Program-made: the position numbers and the translations under genes
Part shown: one piece after another, positions 1 to 8,103 of the stretch
How the letters are laid out: every line of letters starts with the position of its first letter
Numbering within the stretch: position 1 is the first letter of the stretch
The notes under the pieces: generated by a model
Told to the model about the DNA's origin: nothing
The model's database searches: none
What the model saw: only the letters and a program-made list of their open reading frames with translations
From: Solilutibacter tolerans
GTDB taxonomy: Bacteria; Pseudomonadota; Gammaproteobacteria; Xanthomonadales; Xanthomonadaceae
Direction: 5' to 3'
Assembly: GCF_900155935.1 (NCBI RefSeq)
Contig: NZ_FTLW01000002.1
Location: 248,001 to 312,000 of the forward strand
DNA: 64,000 bases

Positions 1-339
1 CCACACTTGAGTGCTACGACCGACATGCAGCGGCCTGGCAGTACCGGTGACGATGCCTTCGCGCACGCCGCGCAGATGGTTGGCATTGATTTCGATGCCG
101 ACCACGCCCTGCCCCTCTTCGACACACAGGCCAGCTGCGGTGCTGCCGAGTGTCTCCGCCAACGCAACCGAAGCACCGCCGTGCAGCAAACCGTAAGGCT
201 GGTGGGTGCGGGCATCGACCGGCATCGTGCCACGCACGTAATCCGGTCCGATTTCGGTGAAACGGATGCCGAGCGGCTGCATCAAGGTCCCTTCGGACCA
301 TTGGTTGAGGGTGTCGAGGGTGATATCAGGACGGAACAT
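1..339 (-). CDS. hotdog-fold thioesterase (PaaI/YdiI-like), 3' end cut by window
   Basis: The first 113 codons are present; the 3' end lies outside the window. The ATG is the complement of 337-339. The translation carries the hotdog acyl-CoA thioesterase signature of the PaaI/YdiI/EntH group: a LLHGGASVALAETLGS segment (central helix with the catalytic acidic residue), followed by a GIEINANHLRGVREG strand. Members hydrolyse small or aromatic acyl-CoA or acyl-ACP thioesters in the cytoplasm. The substrate cannot be told from the sequence. It is the last gene of the minus-strand run that starts at 4358, but the 60-bp gap to the next gene upstream makes co-transcription uncertain. Confidence 0.85.
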   Translation of the reverse strand, partial: MFRPDITLDTLNQWSEGTLMQPLGIRFTEIGPDYVRGTMPVDARTHQPYGLLHGGASVALAETLGSTAAGLCVEEGQGVVGIEINANHLRGVREGIVTGTARPLHVGRSTQVW

Positions 340-399
340 CGGCGTAGCTGACCGGACGGGGAGGCTGGTCAGCTTACGCCAATGTGCCGAATGGGAGGC

Positions 400-570
400 T
401 CAATGGACGCGGAAGCGTTCGGCGGCGTAATCGCTGGTGTAGCGACGCTCGTTGTCGGCATAACCACTGCTGCGGCCATAGCCGGTGCCGAAGCTGCGCT
501 CGCGGCGGCTGGTGCGGCGCGGGGCCGGGTTGACTTCACGGGTCGGGAGGCGGGGGGCGGTGCTGTTCAT
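400..570 (-). CDS. small Arg-rich hypothetical protein (56 aa)
   Basis: A 56-codon frame beginning MNSTAPRLPTREVNPAPRR, very rich in Arg, Ser and Tyr, with no membrane segment or recognised domain. The start is supported by an AGGAG Shine-Dalgarno about 6 nt before the ATG (568-570). The frame can be extended upstream by 22 codons, but that extension would run through the inverted repeat at 589-630 and has no ribosome site. The composition resembles small basic, possibly nucleic-acid-associated proteins, but no function can be assigned. The perfect inverted repeat directly upstream suggests regulated expression. Confidence 0.6.
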   Translation of the reverse strand: MNSTAPRLPTREVNPAPRRTSRRERSFGTGYGRSSGYADNERRYTSDYAAERFRVH

Positions 571-588
571 GGCTAACTCCTGTCGGGG

Positions 589-630
589 TGTTGTTCTGGT
601 GTGTTGGTAATGTAATACACCAGAACAACA
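589..630 (-). promoter_or_regulatory. perfect 14-bp inverted repeat, YtrA/GntR-type operator candidate
   Basis: Arms TGTTGTTCTGGTGT (589-602) and ACACCAGAACAACA (617-630) are perfectly complementary and separated by 14 nt. Inside lies GGTG (598-601), 16 nt, CACC (618-621). That fits the GGTG-N16-CACC pattern I recall for YtrA-subfamily GntR regulators in Xanthomonas. On the minus strand the spacer contains TATTACAT, which could be a -10 element. The repeat sits 18 bp before the ATG of the small gene at 400-570 and 49 bp after the phospholipase D stop. There is no T-run, so a terminator is less likely than an operator or 5'-UTR hairpin. Confidence 0.6.
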
Positions 631-679
631 AAACACCTGTGCCGGAAGTCACCCAGCCGAAGTCATGCCAGAACACGGG

Positions 680-2578
680 TCAGAGAATGGGAGCGAGCCC
701 CGCCCCGAAGGCCGTCAGCACCCGGGTGCCGAACCACTTCGGCCCGATATCCACTTCCGGGAAGTCACCGACCGCGCGATAGCAGTCATAGAAACGAGGG
801 TCACCGATGCGCAACGGCAGCGGGCACTGCGGCCCAGGGACGAACTCATAACTGGTCGCGTAACGCAGCGGCCACAGATCGAACAAGGGCAGCTGCTCGG
901 ATATCTTCAGGAGCGAATAATTGAGCCCGGGCAAGATCGGCGTGCGCGTACGCGGCGCGACCACCCAAGAATTGGCAGGGGCGATGTCGCCGCGGATGCT
1001 GGCCGCGAGCTCGGCGGCAAATGCACGGTCACGGATGATCACCGCGCTCTCGGTGTTGTAGTGGTCGCCGCGTGGATCGAAATTGTGCGTGCCGATCACC
1101 CCCACGGCATCGTCCACCACCATCGACTTCGCGTGCAGGCCGATGCGCACCCCGGCCTTTTCAAGCGGTATGGGACTACCACGCGAGCCAAACAACAAAC
1201 GCCGTTGCACCAGGTATTCGCGTCGAGCACTTGAGTTCCAAGCTTCGCGCCGCTTCTGGCGGAGCAATGAGAGCGCCTCTTCGCGCTCGCTGGATTCTTC
1301 AGGCGTCAGCAAGCTACGCGTGGCGACCAAGTCGATGGGGGAGGCCTGCGGATGCGGCTTGTATTCGTAGATCTCGAAACCAAACCGACGCAGGTAACGT
1401 CGTTTGTACTTGTGCGACAGCGCATAGACCATGAAGGCATCGGTCGCGGCGAGACTGTTGGTCGATATCACCACCCGTGGTGGCTGCGCTCGTTCCTGCA
1501 TCGATTCGAACAATTCTTGTGCCGTATCCGACAGCACCAGATATGGCGTCTGCAACAAGACTTCTTCCTGAGCGGAATCGATCAAGCCATAGAGCACGTG
1601 AGTAGAGGGCGCGACGACCTCGCGCGCCGCGCTTTCATCGCGCTTGTGCTTCTGCGGCAAATCGGCGACGAAAGACACCCCTTCGACCGGGCGAATTCTC
1701 GAGCCCAGTCGCTCACTCAACAATGCAGCATCGTTTGATGCCTGCTGCATCTCGTGTGCGCGATCCGGATGATCGTAAGGGCGGGTCGACAATGCAGGTA
1801 CGCCTTCGTTGCGCAACACCCATGCAACATCCCGCAAATCCGCCACCGAAACGCTGCGCTGCGACTGCCAGAACGCATCGAAATTGGCCGCCATTTCTGC
1901 AGTGACTGGCCCGCTCAACATGACGTCGCGGTCGCGGAAGTTGTATTCGGCATCCCAGTCGTAATAGTCGTCCTGGTAATTGCGCCCACCGGTGATGCCG
2001 ACCTTGCCATCGATCAACAACAGCTTGGTGTGCATGCGCTGGTTCAGGCGCCGGAAACAGCACAAGGTAGCCATCGCGAAATCGGTGTAGCTGAGGTTGC
2101 CCTTGTTGAAGACCGGGTTGTAGACCTTGGCTTCGAAGTTGGCATGCACGCCAGCCAATGCCGCCAAGGTGCGCGCGCTCTTCATCGCGGTGAGCTGATC
2201 CATCAGCAATCGCACCTTCACGCCACGATGCGCAGCGGCGATCAACTCACGCAGCACCAGTCGACCAGCATCATCCTCATCAAAGATGTAGGTCTGCAGG
2301 TCGACACGCTCGCGTGCAGCGCGGATCAAATGGATGCGCGCCATCAATGCATCCTGCCCGGCATCGATAATCAATGCATGATGCTGCGGGTCGTCGGCCT
2401 TGACTTGCGAAAGCAAGGCAGAGGGTTGCGCGCAATGATCTGCAGCATCGCAATCCAGTGCTGTCGGGCGCTCCGTGTCGATGATGCGGCTCACCTCGGC
2501 CCGTTGCGTCTCCGACAAGCTGGCACAGCCGGAAGCCAGCAGGGCTGACGCAAGCACCAGCGCATGCCACATCCTCAC
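680..2578 (-). CDS. phospholipase D-family lipoprotein with two HKD motifs
   Basis: 632 residues. The N-terminus is a lipoprotein signal with lipobox LASGC (Cys18). Two HxKxxxxD catalytic motifs are intact: H183-K185-D190 (HTKLLLID, followed by GGRN) and H482-K484-D489 (HAKSMVVD, followed by GTHN). This is the arrangement of phospholipase D/cardiolipin synthase-type phosphatidyltransferases, which use the paired histidines for phosphodiester transfer. An exported lipoprotein of this size resembles ClsC-like and other envelope PLD proteins; the substrate is inferred. The start GTG overlaps the stop of the upstream YceI gene (GTGA); an ATG two codons on (2572) is an alternative. It is the last gene of a sixA-yceI-pld run. 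Confidence 0.88.
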   Translation of the reverse strand: MRMWHALVLASALLASGCASLSETQRAEVSRIIDTERPTALDCDAADHCAQPSALLSQVKADDPQHHALIIDAGQDALMARIHLIRAARERVDLQTYIFDEDDAGRLVLRELIAAAHRGVKVRLLMDQLTAMKSARTLAALAGVHANFEAKVYNPVFNKGNLSYTDFAMATLCCFRRLNQRMHTKLLLIDGKVGITGGRNYQDDYYDWDAEYNFRDRDVMLSGPVTAEMAANFDAFWQSQRSVSVADLRDVAWVLRNEGVPALSTRPYDHPDRAHEMQQASNDAALLSERLGSRIRPVEGVSFVADLPQKHKRDESAAREVVAPSTHVLYGLIDSAQEEVLLQTPYLVLSDTAQELFESMQERAQPPRVVISTNSLAATDAFMVYALSHKYKRRYLRRFGFEIYEYKPHPQASPIDLVATRSLLTPEESSEREEALSLLRQKRREAWNSSARREYLVQRRLLFGSRGSPIPLEKAGVRIGLHAKSMVVDDAVGVIGTHNFDPRGDHYNTESAVIIRDRAFAAELAASIRGDIAPANSWVVAPRTRTPILPGLNYSLLKISEQLPLFDLWPLRYATSYEFVPGPQCPLPLRIGDPRFYDCYRAVGDFPEVDIGPKWFGTRVLTAFGAGLAPIL

Positions 2579-3147
2579 GGTTCGTTCCCGTGGTTGATTC
2601 GCAGGCTGAAATACACGGCATCTCCCACCACGCCGGGGAGTGACCTCATCCCGTAACGACGGCGGCTGACTTCACCGGTGGCTTCCATCACGCAGTCTCG
2701 CGGAACCGGTGGGCGACAAGTCGATGGCGACAGTCGCAAGGTTTCGCGCTGCTCAACACCCCGCATCATCATCACGCCAGACAAGTCGCCCCCACGAGCC
2801 AACATCGCCACGTCGAATGGGTCAGAAAGAAAATGGATGCGTGGGTAGCGGCGACTGTCGAAGAACATTTCGCTGCGCATTATCCGGGTATAGCGAGGGC
2901 TATCGGGGATTTCCGCCGCGTCGGCAGGCAGCCATACAGCTACCCGCCATCGACCATCCCCCTGCGGCAACCACTCGGCACCCAGGCGCGGAAAGCGGCC
3001 ATCTAGTTCACGCCCAAGCGGCAGGTTCAACTGGAAGCGCGCATGTGAACGATTGCCGTCGATGACGATTTCTCGTGGCCATGCCTGCATCGCATGCAAG
3101 CCCATCGCCATGCAGGCAAACACGGGCAAGATCTTGAGTGCTCGCAC
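2575..3147 (-). CDS. YceI-family exported protein
   Basis: 190 residues with a Sec signal peptide (hydrophobic residues 5-20, likely cleavage near AMQA). The mature part has YceI-like lipocalin features: IVIDGNRSHARFQLNLPLG at the start, then FFDSRRYPRIHFLSDPF, and a C-terminal Y-F-S-L-R-I strand. YceI-type proteins bind polyisoprenoids or other lipids in the periplasm; their physiological role is usually unclear. Translation begins at a GTG only 3 nt after the sixA stop, and the stop overlaps the phospholipase D start. The three genes are therefore very probably one operon. Confidence 0.82.
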   Translation of the reverse strand: MRALKILPVFACMAMGLHAMQAWPREIVIDGNRSHARFQLNLPLGRELDGRFPRLGAEWLPQGDGRWRVAVWLPADAAEIPDSPRYTRIMRSEMFFDSRRYPRIHFLSDPFDVAMLARGGDLSGVMMMRGVEQRETLRLSPSTCRPPVPRDCVMEATGEVSRRRYGMRSLPGVVGDAVYFSLRINHGNEP

Positions 3148-3150
3148 CGG

Positions 3151-3642
3151 TCAGGGCATCCAGGTCGTGGCGATGGTCGCGGCGCCCGGGTCGGTTGGTC
3201 GTGCATCGCGATCGATTTGCAGCCGCGCAAGTCCAGCCGGCGGCAGGGCATACAAACGAGCCGCAGCGTCCAGATGAAACAGCACCTGCTCCAGGCCAGG
3301 GTTGTGGCCAATCAGCCACAGACGTTCAAGCGCGGGCCTGGCCTGGATGCGCTCTTCAATGACTTCCAGCAAATCCCCCAAGCTCGCCTCGTAGATGCGC
3401 GGCTCGAATTCGGGCGTAGGCATCAGGCAGCCTGCACGCGCCAGCTGGACCAGGGTTTCTCGCGTGCGCAACGCGGTGGAGCACATGACGGCGTCGGGCT
3501 GATCGCAGGTATCCCGCAGCCAGATGCCCGCCGCAAATGCGTCTTCGCGCCCAGTCGGCGAGAGCGGACGCTGCGCATCCGCCTGCCATCCAGAGGGATG
3601 GACGGCATGGGCGTGACGCATCACCACCAATTCTTTCAGCAT
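3151..3642 (-). CDS. sixA: SixA-like histidine phosphatase
   Basis: 163 residues of the histidine phosphatase (RHG) superfamily. The catalytic RHAHA motif is at residues 9-13 (R9, H10). A second conserved arginine lies in STALRTRET, and a late histidine in LIGHNPG. The length and this motif pattern match SixA, which removes phosphate from phosphohistidine proteins (HPt domains or the nitrogen PTS) in the cytoplasm. The ATG (3640-3642) has a GGAGAGG ribosome site. It is the first gene of a tight run with yceI (3-nt gap) and pld. Confidence 0.85.
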   Translation of the reverse strand: MLKELVVMRHAHAVHPSGWQADAQRPLSPTGREDAFAAGIWLRDTCDQPDAVMCSTALRTRETLVQLARAGCLMPTPEFEPRIYEASLGDLLEVIEERIQARPALERLWLIGHNPGLEQVLFHLDAAARLYALPPAGLARLQIDRDARPTDPGAATIATTWMP

Positions 3643-3725
3643 CCGCGACCTCTCCGCTGCACGATCTGCAAAAGCCTTGCAGTGAAGCCTAGCGCCCCTG
3701 ACGCAGTGATCGCGTCAACGCAGGC

Positions 3726-4358
3726 TCAGCGCGGCTTGTACAGCCAACGTATCAGCGGGGCCCAATCTTCCTGATGCTGACGCACTTGCGCGGAGTGGTA
3801 ATCGAACAGGCTGCGGCCCAGCCCCGTCAGCAAGACGTAGGACTGGCTGTCACGCAATTGGGCGACCAACGGCACGCCCCATTGCTTGAGCACATCCATC
3901 GCCTGTTGCGAGGCGTTGGTCCACGGCTTCAGCTTGTTGCCGACCAGGGCGACCGGCAAATCGCCCTTGCGCACCCGCGCATGTTTGCCGAGTGCATTGA
4001 GGAAAGGCACGGTGGCCTCGATGTCGAGGGCGGACGGCGGCACAGGCACGACGACCGCATCAGCGATGTCGAGAAAGGGCTGCAGATCGCCGCCCATGGC
4101 GCCGGCGGGCGCATCGATGATCACCCGCTGGGCGTCTTCGGGGATGCGATTGCGCCAACCTGCACGGGTGCCATCTACCGGCAGCACAGCCGAGTCAAGC
4201 TCTGCGCGGCGCTCGGCCCAGCGGGTGGCGGAGCCTTGTGGGTCCGCATCCACCAGCACAGTATTCAGGCCCTCGATCGCTGCCTGCGCCGCGAGTTGGG
4301 TTGCCACCGTGGTCTTGCCCACACCACCTTTCGAACTTGCCACCAGGATCGTTTTCAT
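3726..4358 (-). CDS. ParA-family ATPase (orphan)
   Basis: 210 residues. The deviant Walker A motif KGGVGKTT spans residues 10-17, followed by VLVDADPQGSA (A' box) and VIIDAPAG (Walker B). This is the MinD/ParA fold that cycles ATP-dependently on DNA or membrane to position cargo. No parB or parS-like partner is adjacent, so it is an orphan ParA; chromosome segregation should not be assumed. Two ATGs occur at 4364 and 4358. A GGAGG lies exactly 6 nt before 4358 and abuts 4364, so 4358 is chosen. It is divergent from the AAA+ ATPase at 4455. Confidence 0.88.
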   Translation of the reverse strand: MKTILVASSKGGVGKTTVATQLAAQAAIEGLNTVLVDADPQGSATRWAERRAELDSAVLPVDGTRAGWRNRIPEDAQRVIIDAPAGAMGGDLQPFLDIADAVVVPVPPSALDIEATVPFLNALGKHARVRKGDLPVALVGNKLKPWTNASQQAMDVLKQWGVPLVAQLRDSQSYVLLTGLGRSLFDYHSAQVRQHQEDWAPLIRWLYKPR

Positions 4359-4454
4359 CAACATCCTCCCAAGCCTGGGTGAAGCCTAGCATCGCCACCC
4401 TGGTGCCGCATGGCTGGTTTGCTATCGTGGCCGCGCCTTGATGGATCTGGTTGC

Positions 4455-5942
4455 ATGAACGAGCTGCAAGACCTGGTCGCGCTGATCCGCGCCAACACCC
4501 CCTTGATCGTGATCGAAACACCGGATGAGCCGCGCGTGGTGGCGCTGTTCCGGCAAGCACTGGGGCAGGCATGGCGCGCCCTGTGGCGCTGGTCGATCAC
4601 CGAGGGCCTGTGCCGATTGGACCTGGGCGGCGAGCAAGCGTCGGGCATCGCGCCGGACGCCAGCAGCACGCTGGCCGCGATCCGCAATGCCCATCAGCGC
4701 GGCATTTATCTGCTGCTGGATTTCCACCCTTACCTGCAATACGCCACCACCCAGCGCATGCTGCGCGACATCCTGCAGCGCACAGACGGCCAACCCCACG
4801 TCATCGTGATGGTCGGCACGAAGGTGGAGTTGCCCGATGAGCTCGAGGCGCTGGCCACCCGCTTCAGCCCGCGCCTGCCCGATGCGCAGGCATTGCAAGC
4901 GATCGTCGCGGATGAAGCCGCCCACTACGCACGCGAGCACGGCGGTCGCCGCGCCGAAGTCAACCAGGATGCCGCCACCCAGATCGTTCGCAATCTGCAA
5001 GGCCTGTCAGAAACCGATGCCCGTCGCATCGCCCGGCAACTGATTTTTCGCGACGGCGCGTTGAGCCACGATGACTTGCCCGCACTCGCCAAACTGAAAT
5101 TCGAGCTGCTCAACAAGAGCGGACACCTGCATTACGAATACGACACCGCACGCTTTGCCGATGTGGCCGGTGCGCGCCGACTGAAGCGCTGGGTGGAACA
5201 GCGCCGGCGCGTATTTGTCGAAGGTGATGCGCCGCCGGGCCTGGACCCTCCCAAGGGCATGCTGCTGCTGGGTGTGCAGGGGTGCGGCAAATCGATGTTG
5301 GCGAAGGCGATCGCCGGCGGCCTACAGGTGCCCTTGGTGCGGCTCGACTTCGGCACGCTGTACGACAAGTACCACGGCGAGACCGAAAAGAACCTGCGCG
5401 CGGCGCTTGCCTCGACCGAACAACTCGCGCCCTGCGTGCTGTGGATCGACGAAATCGAGAAAGGCCTGTCCAGTGATGGCGGCGACGCTGACGGCGGCGT
5501 GTCTCGCCGCGTGCTTGGCTTTCTGCTGACCTGGATGGCGGAGCGCAAATCACGCGTGTTTCTGGTCGCCACCGCCAACCAGATCGATGCCCTGCCCGCC
5601 GAGTTGCTGCGCAAGGGCCGCTTCGACGAAATCTTCTTCATCGACCTGCCCGATGCCGATGTGCGCGCGGAACTCTTCCGCCTGCATTTGATCAAGCGTG
5701 GCCTGGATGCCGCCAGCTTCGACTTGCCGGCCTTGGCCCAGGCCAGCGACGGCTTTTCAGGCGCCGAGATTGAGCAAGTCATCGTGGCCGCGCTCTACGC
5801 TGCGCATGGCGTGGACATGCCGGTGACCGATTTCACCCTGCGCCAGGAGCTCCGCGCCACTCGCCCGCTCTCCGTCGTCATGCACGAGCGCGTGCAGGCC
5901 CTGCGCGATTGGGCGGCCAGCCGCACGGTGCCGGCGGACTGA
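4455..5942 (+). CDS. Ycf46-like AAA+ ATPase
   Basis: 495 residues. The N-terminal ~230 residues form the Ycf46-type regulatory domain (MNELQDLVALIRANTPLIVI at the start). They are followed by one AAA+ module: Walker A GVQGCGKS at residues 273-280, Walker B LWIDEIE (D332), sensor 1 VATANQ, an arginine-finger region LRKGRFDEIFF, and a C-terminal lid. Ycf46 homologues in cyanobacteria have been tied to CO2 use, but the role in proteobacteria is unclear. The start is the ATG at 4455; an upstream in-frame start at 4410 would overlap the ParA promoter region. No partner gene is obvious. Confidence 0.85.
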   Translation: MNELQDLVALIRANTPLIVIETPDEPRVVALFRQALGQAWRALWRWSITEGLCRLDLGGEQASGIAPDASSTLAAIRNAHQRGIYLLLDFHPYLQYATTQRMLRDILQRTDGQPHVIVMVGTKVELPDELEALATRFSPRLPDAQALQAIVADEAAHYAREHGGRRAEVNQDAATQIVRNLQGLSETDARRIARQLIFRDGALSHDDLPALAKLKFELLNKSGHLHYEYDTARFADVAGARRLKRWVEQRRRVFVEGDAPPGLDPPKGMLLLGVQGCGKSMLAKAIAGGLQVPLVRLDFGTLYDKYHGETEKNLRAALASTEQLAPCVLWIDEIEKGLSSDGGDADGGVSRRVLGFLLTWMAERKSRVFLVATANQIDALPAELLRKGRFDEIFFIDLPDADVRAELFRLHLIKRGLDAASFDLPALAQASDGFSGAEIEQVIVAALYAAHGVDMPVTDFTLRQELRATRPLSVVMHERVQALRDWAASRTVPAD

Positions 5943-5965
5943 GGCCTGCCCGGCCTGGCGCTGGA

Positions 5966-6610
5966 TCAGGGCCAGGTCGGCGGATTGGCCGCCCAGGCAC
6001 GCTGCACCTCGATCAAGGTGGCGCGATCAGCGTCTCGCCAGGTGGGCAACAGGGCCGCGATATCGCGCGGTGAGCTCCAGCGATCCGGATAGGTGCGTAC
6101 CGCGGCGGCATACCACTTCACCGCTTCGTCCTTACGCTCCAGCGTCCACAAGGCCACGGCCAAGGTGGTGGGCAACCACTCGCCGCGAATCGGACCCGGC
6201 TCGGCCAGCACGGCCCATTGCGCCAGTGCGCCACTCGCATCCCCTGCGCGATACAGATCCCAACCGTAGTTCCAGCGGGCCGGGCGCATCAGTCGATTAT
6301 TCCGATCCAGCCCCGCCATCGCACGCGCATACAGGTCGCGACCCAAAGCTTCGCGATCACTCTTCATAGCGATCCCGGCCAATTGCAGCATCGGTTCACG
6401 CGCGCGCGGGTCACGCTCGATCATCCTGGCCAGGCGATCCACCAGCGCATCGCCCTCGCCGCGCACGGCGATGATGGGCTGGGCAGTGCTGCGATCTTCA
6501 TCGAAATAAAACTCGGACGGTGCGGGCACCGTTTGCGCGAACGCGGCCGTCACCGGCAGCAGCAGGCCCAGCAAGCCGGACAGGGGGATCATCATGCGAA
6601 TCGGTTTCAT
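5966..6610 (-). CDS. exported TPR-like hypothetical protein
   Basis: 214 residues with a clear signal peptide (MKPIRMMIPLSGLLGLLLPV, cleavage near AFAQ). The mature protein is alpha-helical with TPR-like pairs, for example WNYGWDLYRAGDASGALAQW and TTLAVALWTLERKDEAVKWY, where Trp, Gly, Tyr and Ala recur at TPR positions. It is probably a periplasmic scaffold; no function can be named. A TAAAAT hexamer stands 6 nt before the ATG, so it may have its own promoter and a leaderless mRNA, although it follows the DUF11 gene by only 54 bp on the same strand. Confidence 0.65.
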   Translation of the reverse strand: MKPIRMMIPLSGLLGLLLPVTAAFAQTVPAPSEFYFDEDRSTAQPIIAVRGEGDALVDRLARMIERDPRAREPMLQLAGIAMKSDREALGRDLYARAMAGLDRNNRLMRPARWNYGWDLYRAGDASGALAQWAVLAEPGPIRGEWLPTTLAVALWTLERKDEAVKWYAAAVRTYPDRWSSPRDIAALLPTWRDADRATLIEVQRAWAANPPTWP

Positions 6611-6616
6611 GACGAT

Positions 6617-6622
6617 ATTTTA
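6617..6622 (-). promoter_or_regulatory. possible -10 element (TAAAAT) of a leaderless transcript
   Basis: On the minus strand TAAAAT is followed by 6 nt and then the ATG at 6610. Normal spacing would put transcription start on the A of the ATG. No convincing -35 is visible. Confidence 0.4.
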
Positions 6623-6664
6623 ACAACTACGCCGCCGCGGCACGACGCTCCTGGCGCATGCAGT

Positions 6665-7975
6665 TCAAAACACCTGGCAGCTCACCTGGAACTGGACACT
6701 GCTGTTGGCGTTCAACAATGGGATGGAAACACCAGTCCCGCTCAAGTTGGAATAGGTCAGCGCGCTGCTGACGGGACAAGTGGCCGTACCCGATACCACG
6801 CTGCACTGCGTCGACACGCTGCAGTTGCACAGCCCACTGGCGGAAGACGTGCCGCAGCCGCTCCCCGTCGCCACGTCACGGACTAGCGCATTGGCGACGT
6901 TGGCAGGGCCATCATTGCTCACGGTGATCGTGTAAGTGGTGCTTGCTCCTGATGTAACCTGGCTCTCGCCATCGGTTTTGGTAATGGCTAAGGCCGCCAG
7001 CTGGCGCGTGTTAGTGAAGGTGCACACGATCGCCCCATCGGTGGCGCCGACAGTCAGGCCGTTCGACGGCGTGGTGTCACTGGTGCCGGTACAGGCCAGG
7101 GTGCCGTCATAGAGCCCGGTGTTACCTGCGGCCAAGGTTTCAGCAAGCGTCAGCGTCTCGCTCACGTTGGTGATGACCGGTGTCGCATCGGTATCCAGCT
7201 CATTCGCGGTACCAGCATCCGAGGCCAGGGTGTCGATGACTGTCCCGCCGCGGCTCAGGGCCACCGTGGCGTCATCCCCGACCACCGCACCCGACCACTG
7301 CTTGCGCAGGGTGACCCGCGCCACCGTCGTGGTGAAGTCCGAGATGCCGATGAACTGGGCGCTCGGATTCGATGGGGCATCGTCCGAACTGAAGAAACGG
7401 ATTGTCACCGAGCTGACGGCAGTCGACCCGAAATTCATGTTGATGTTGCAGTTGGTTTGGCCGGAGCAGTTATCCGCTCCCTCATAGCCCGTCATGTAGC
7501 TTTCGTTGTCCAACGCGACACCGCTGCCAGGCGTTGCGAAACTTGTTCCCACCACATTGTTCGTGCCGTTGTAGAAGATTTCGACGGCATCCGCCCACGA
7601 ACCGGAACGGTCCACGTCCATCACCATGAACTGCAGGTTGTAGACCGGCTGGCTGAAAGTATAGGTGACCGTGTAGGCATTGCTTGGCGAATCGGTTGTG
7701 GCATCGAACTCAATACGTGCATAGCCGGCATGGCCGCCGGTGGTCCCGGCGTTGTAGGTATAGCTGGAAGTCCCGCTGATGGTGCTGCTGGAGGTAGCCG
7801 AAACCGTGAACCAGCCCAACTGATCATTCAATGTCCTGGGATTGGCGATAGCTGCGCCATTGGCCATCCCCTGATTTTCCCAGATCACCTGGTCGGTCGA
7901 GGCAAGTGCTGCCTGCACCGGAATGAACACCGATGCCAGCACAAGTATTTCCAGGCATGTCCTTCGATACGACAT
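6665..7975 (-). CDS. secreted DUF11-domain protein with prealbumin-like middle domain
   Basis: 436 residues from the ATG at 7975 (GGAA upstream; a GTG six codons earlier is possible). The order is: signal peptide (residues 1-24, cleavage near AALAS); a beta-rich lectin/CBM-like N-domain (VIWENQGMANGAA... with YTVTYTFSQPVYNLQFMVMD); a central repeat resembling the prealbumin-like or SpaA-type fold (LRKQWSGAVVGDDATVALSR to VCTFTNTRQ); and a C-terminal DUF11 module at about 329-436 ending in CQVF. It is the last gene of the surface operon, 110-130 bp after the glycine-rich gene. The function is unknown; a surface or extracellular adhesive role is inferred from its composition and neighbours. Confidence 0.7.
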   Translation of the reverse strand: MSYRRTCLEILVLASVFIPVQAALASTDQVIWENQGMANGAAIANPRTLNDQLGWFTVSATSSSTISGTSSYTYNAGTTGGHAGYARIEFDATTDSPSNAYTVTYTFSQPVYNLQFMVMDVDRSGSWADAVEIFYNGTNNVVGTSFATPGSGVALDNESYMTGYEGADNCSGQTNCNINMNFGSTAVSSVTIRFFSSDDAPSNPSAQFIGISDFTTTVARVTLRKQWSGAVVGDDATVALSRGGTVIDTLASDAGTANELDTDATPVITNVSETLTLAETLAAGNTGLYDGTLACTGTSDTTPSNGLTVGATDGAIVCTFTNTRQLAALAITKTDGESQVTSGASTTYTITVSNDGPANVANALVRDVATGSGCGTSSASGLCNCSVSTQCSVVSGTATCPVSSALTYSNLSGTGVSIPLLNANSSVQFQVSCQVF

Positions 7976-8103
7976 CAATAGTTCCAAATGCACCAGTCAG
8001 ATGTGCTTTCGCAAATACAGCGTCGACTTGCTTCCAATGAACCGGGCCTCTGCAGCCATGGAATGGATTGACGACTCGGAAACGTCGAGCGGAACGGCCT
8101 TTC

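Noticed and set aside
589-630. Inverted repeat as a Rho-independent terminator for the phospholipase D gene
   Set aside because: There is no T-run on either side in the right position, the 14-nt loop is large, and the repeat lies 18 bp before an ATG with a good ribosome site.
3726-4358. Plasmid or chromosome partition locus
   Set aside because: Only a ParA-type ATPase is present; no ParB gene, parS-like repeats or replication genes are near.
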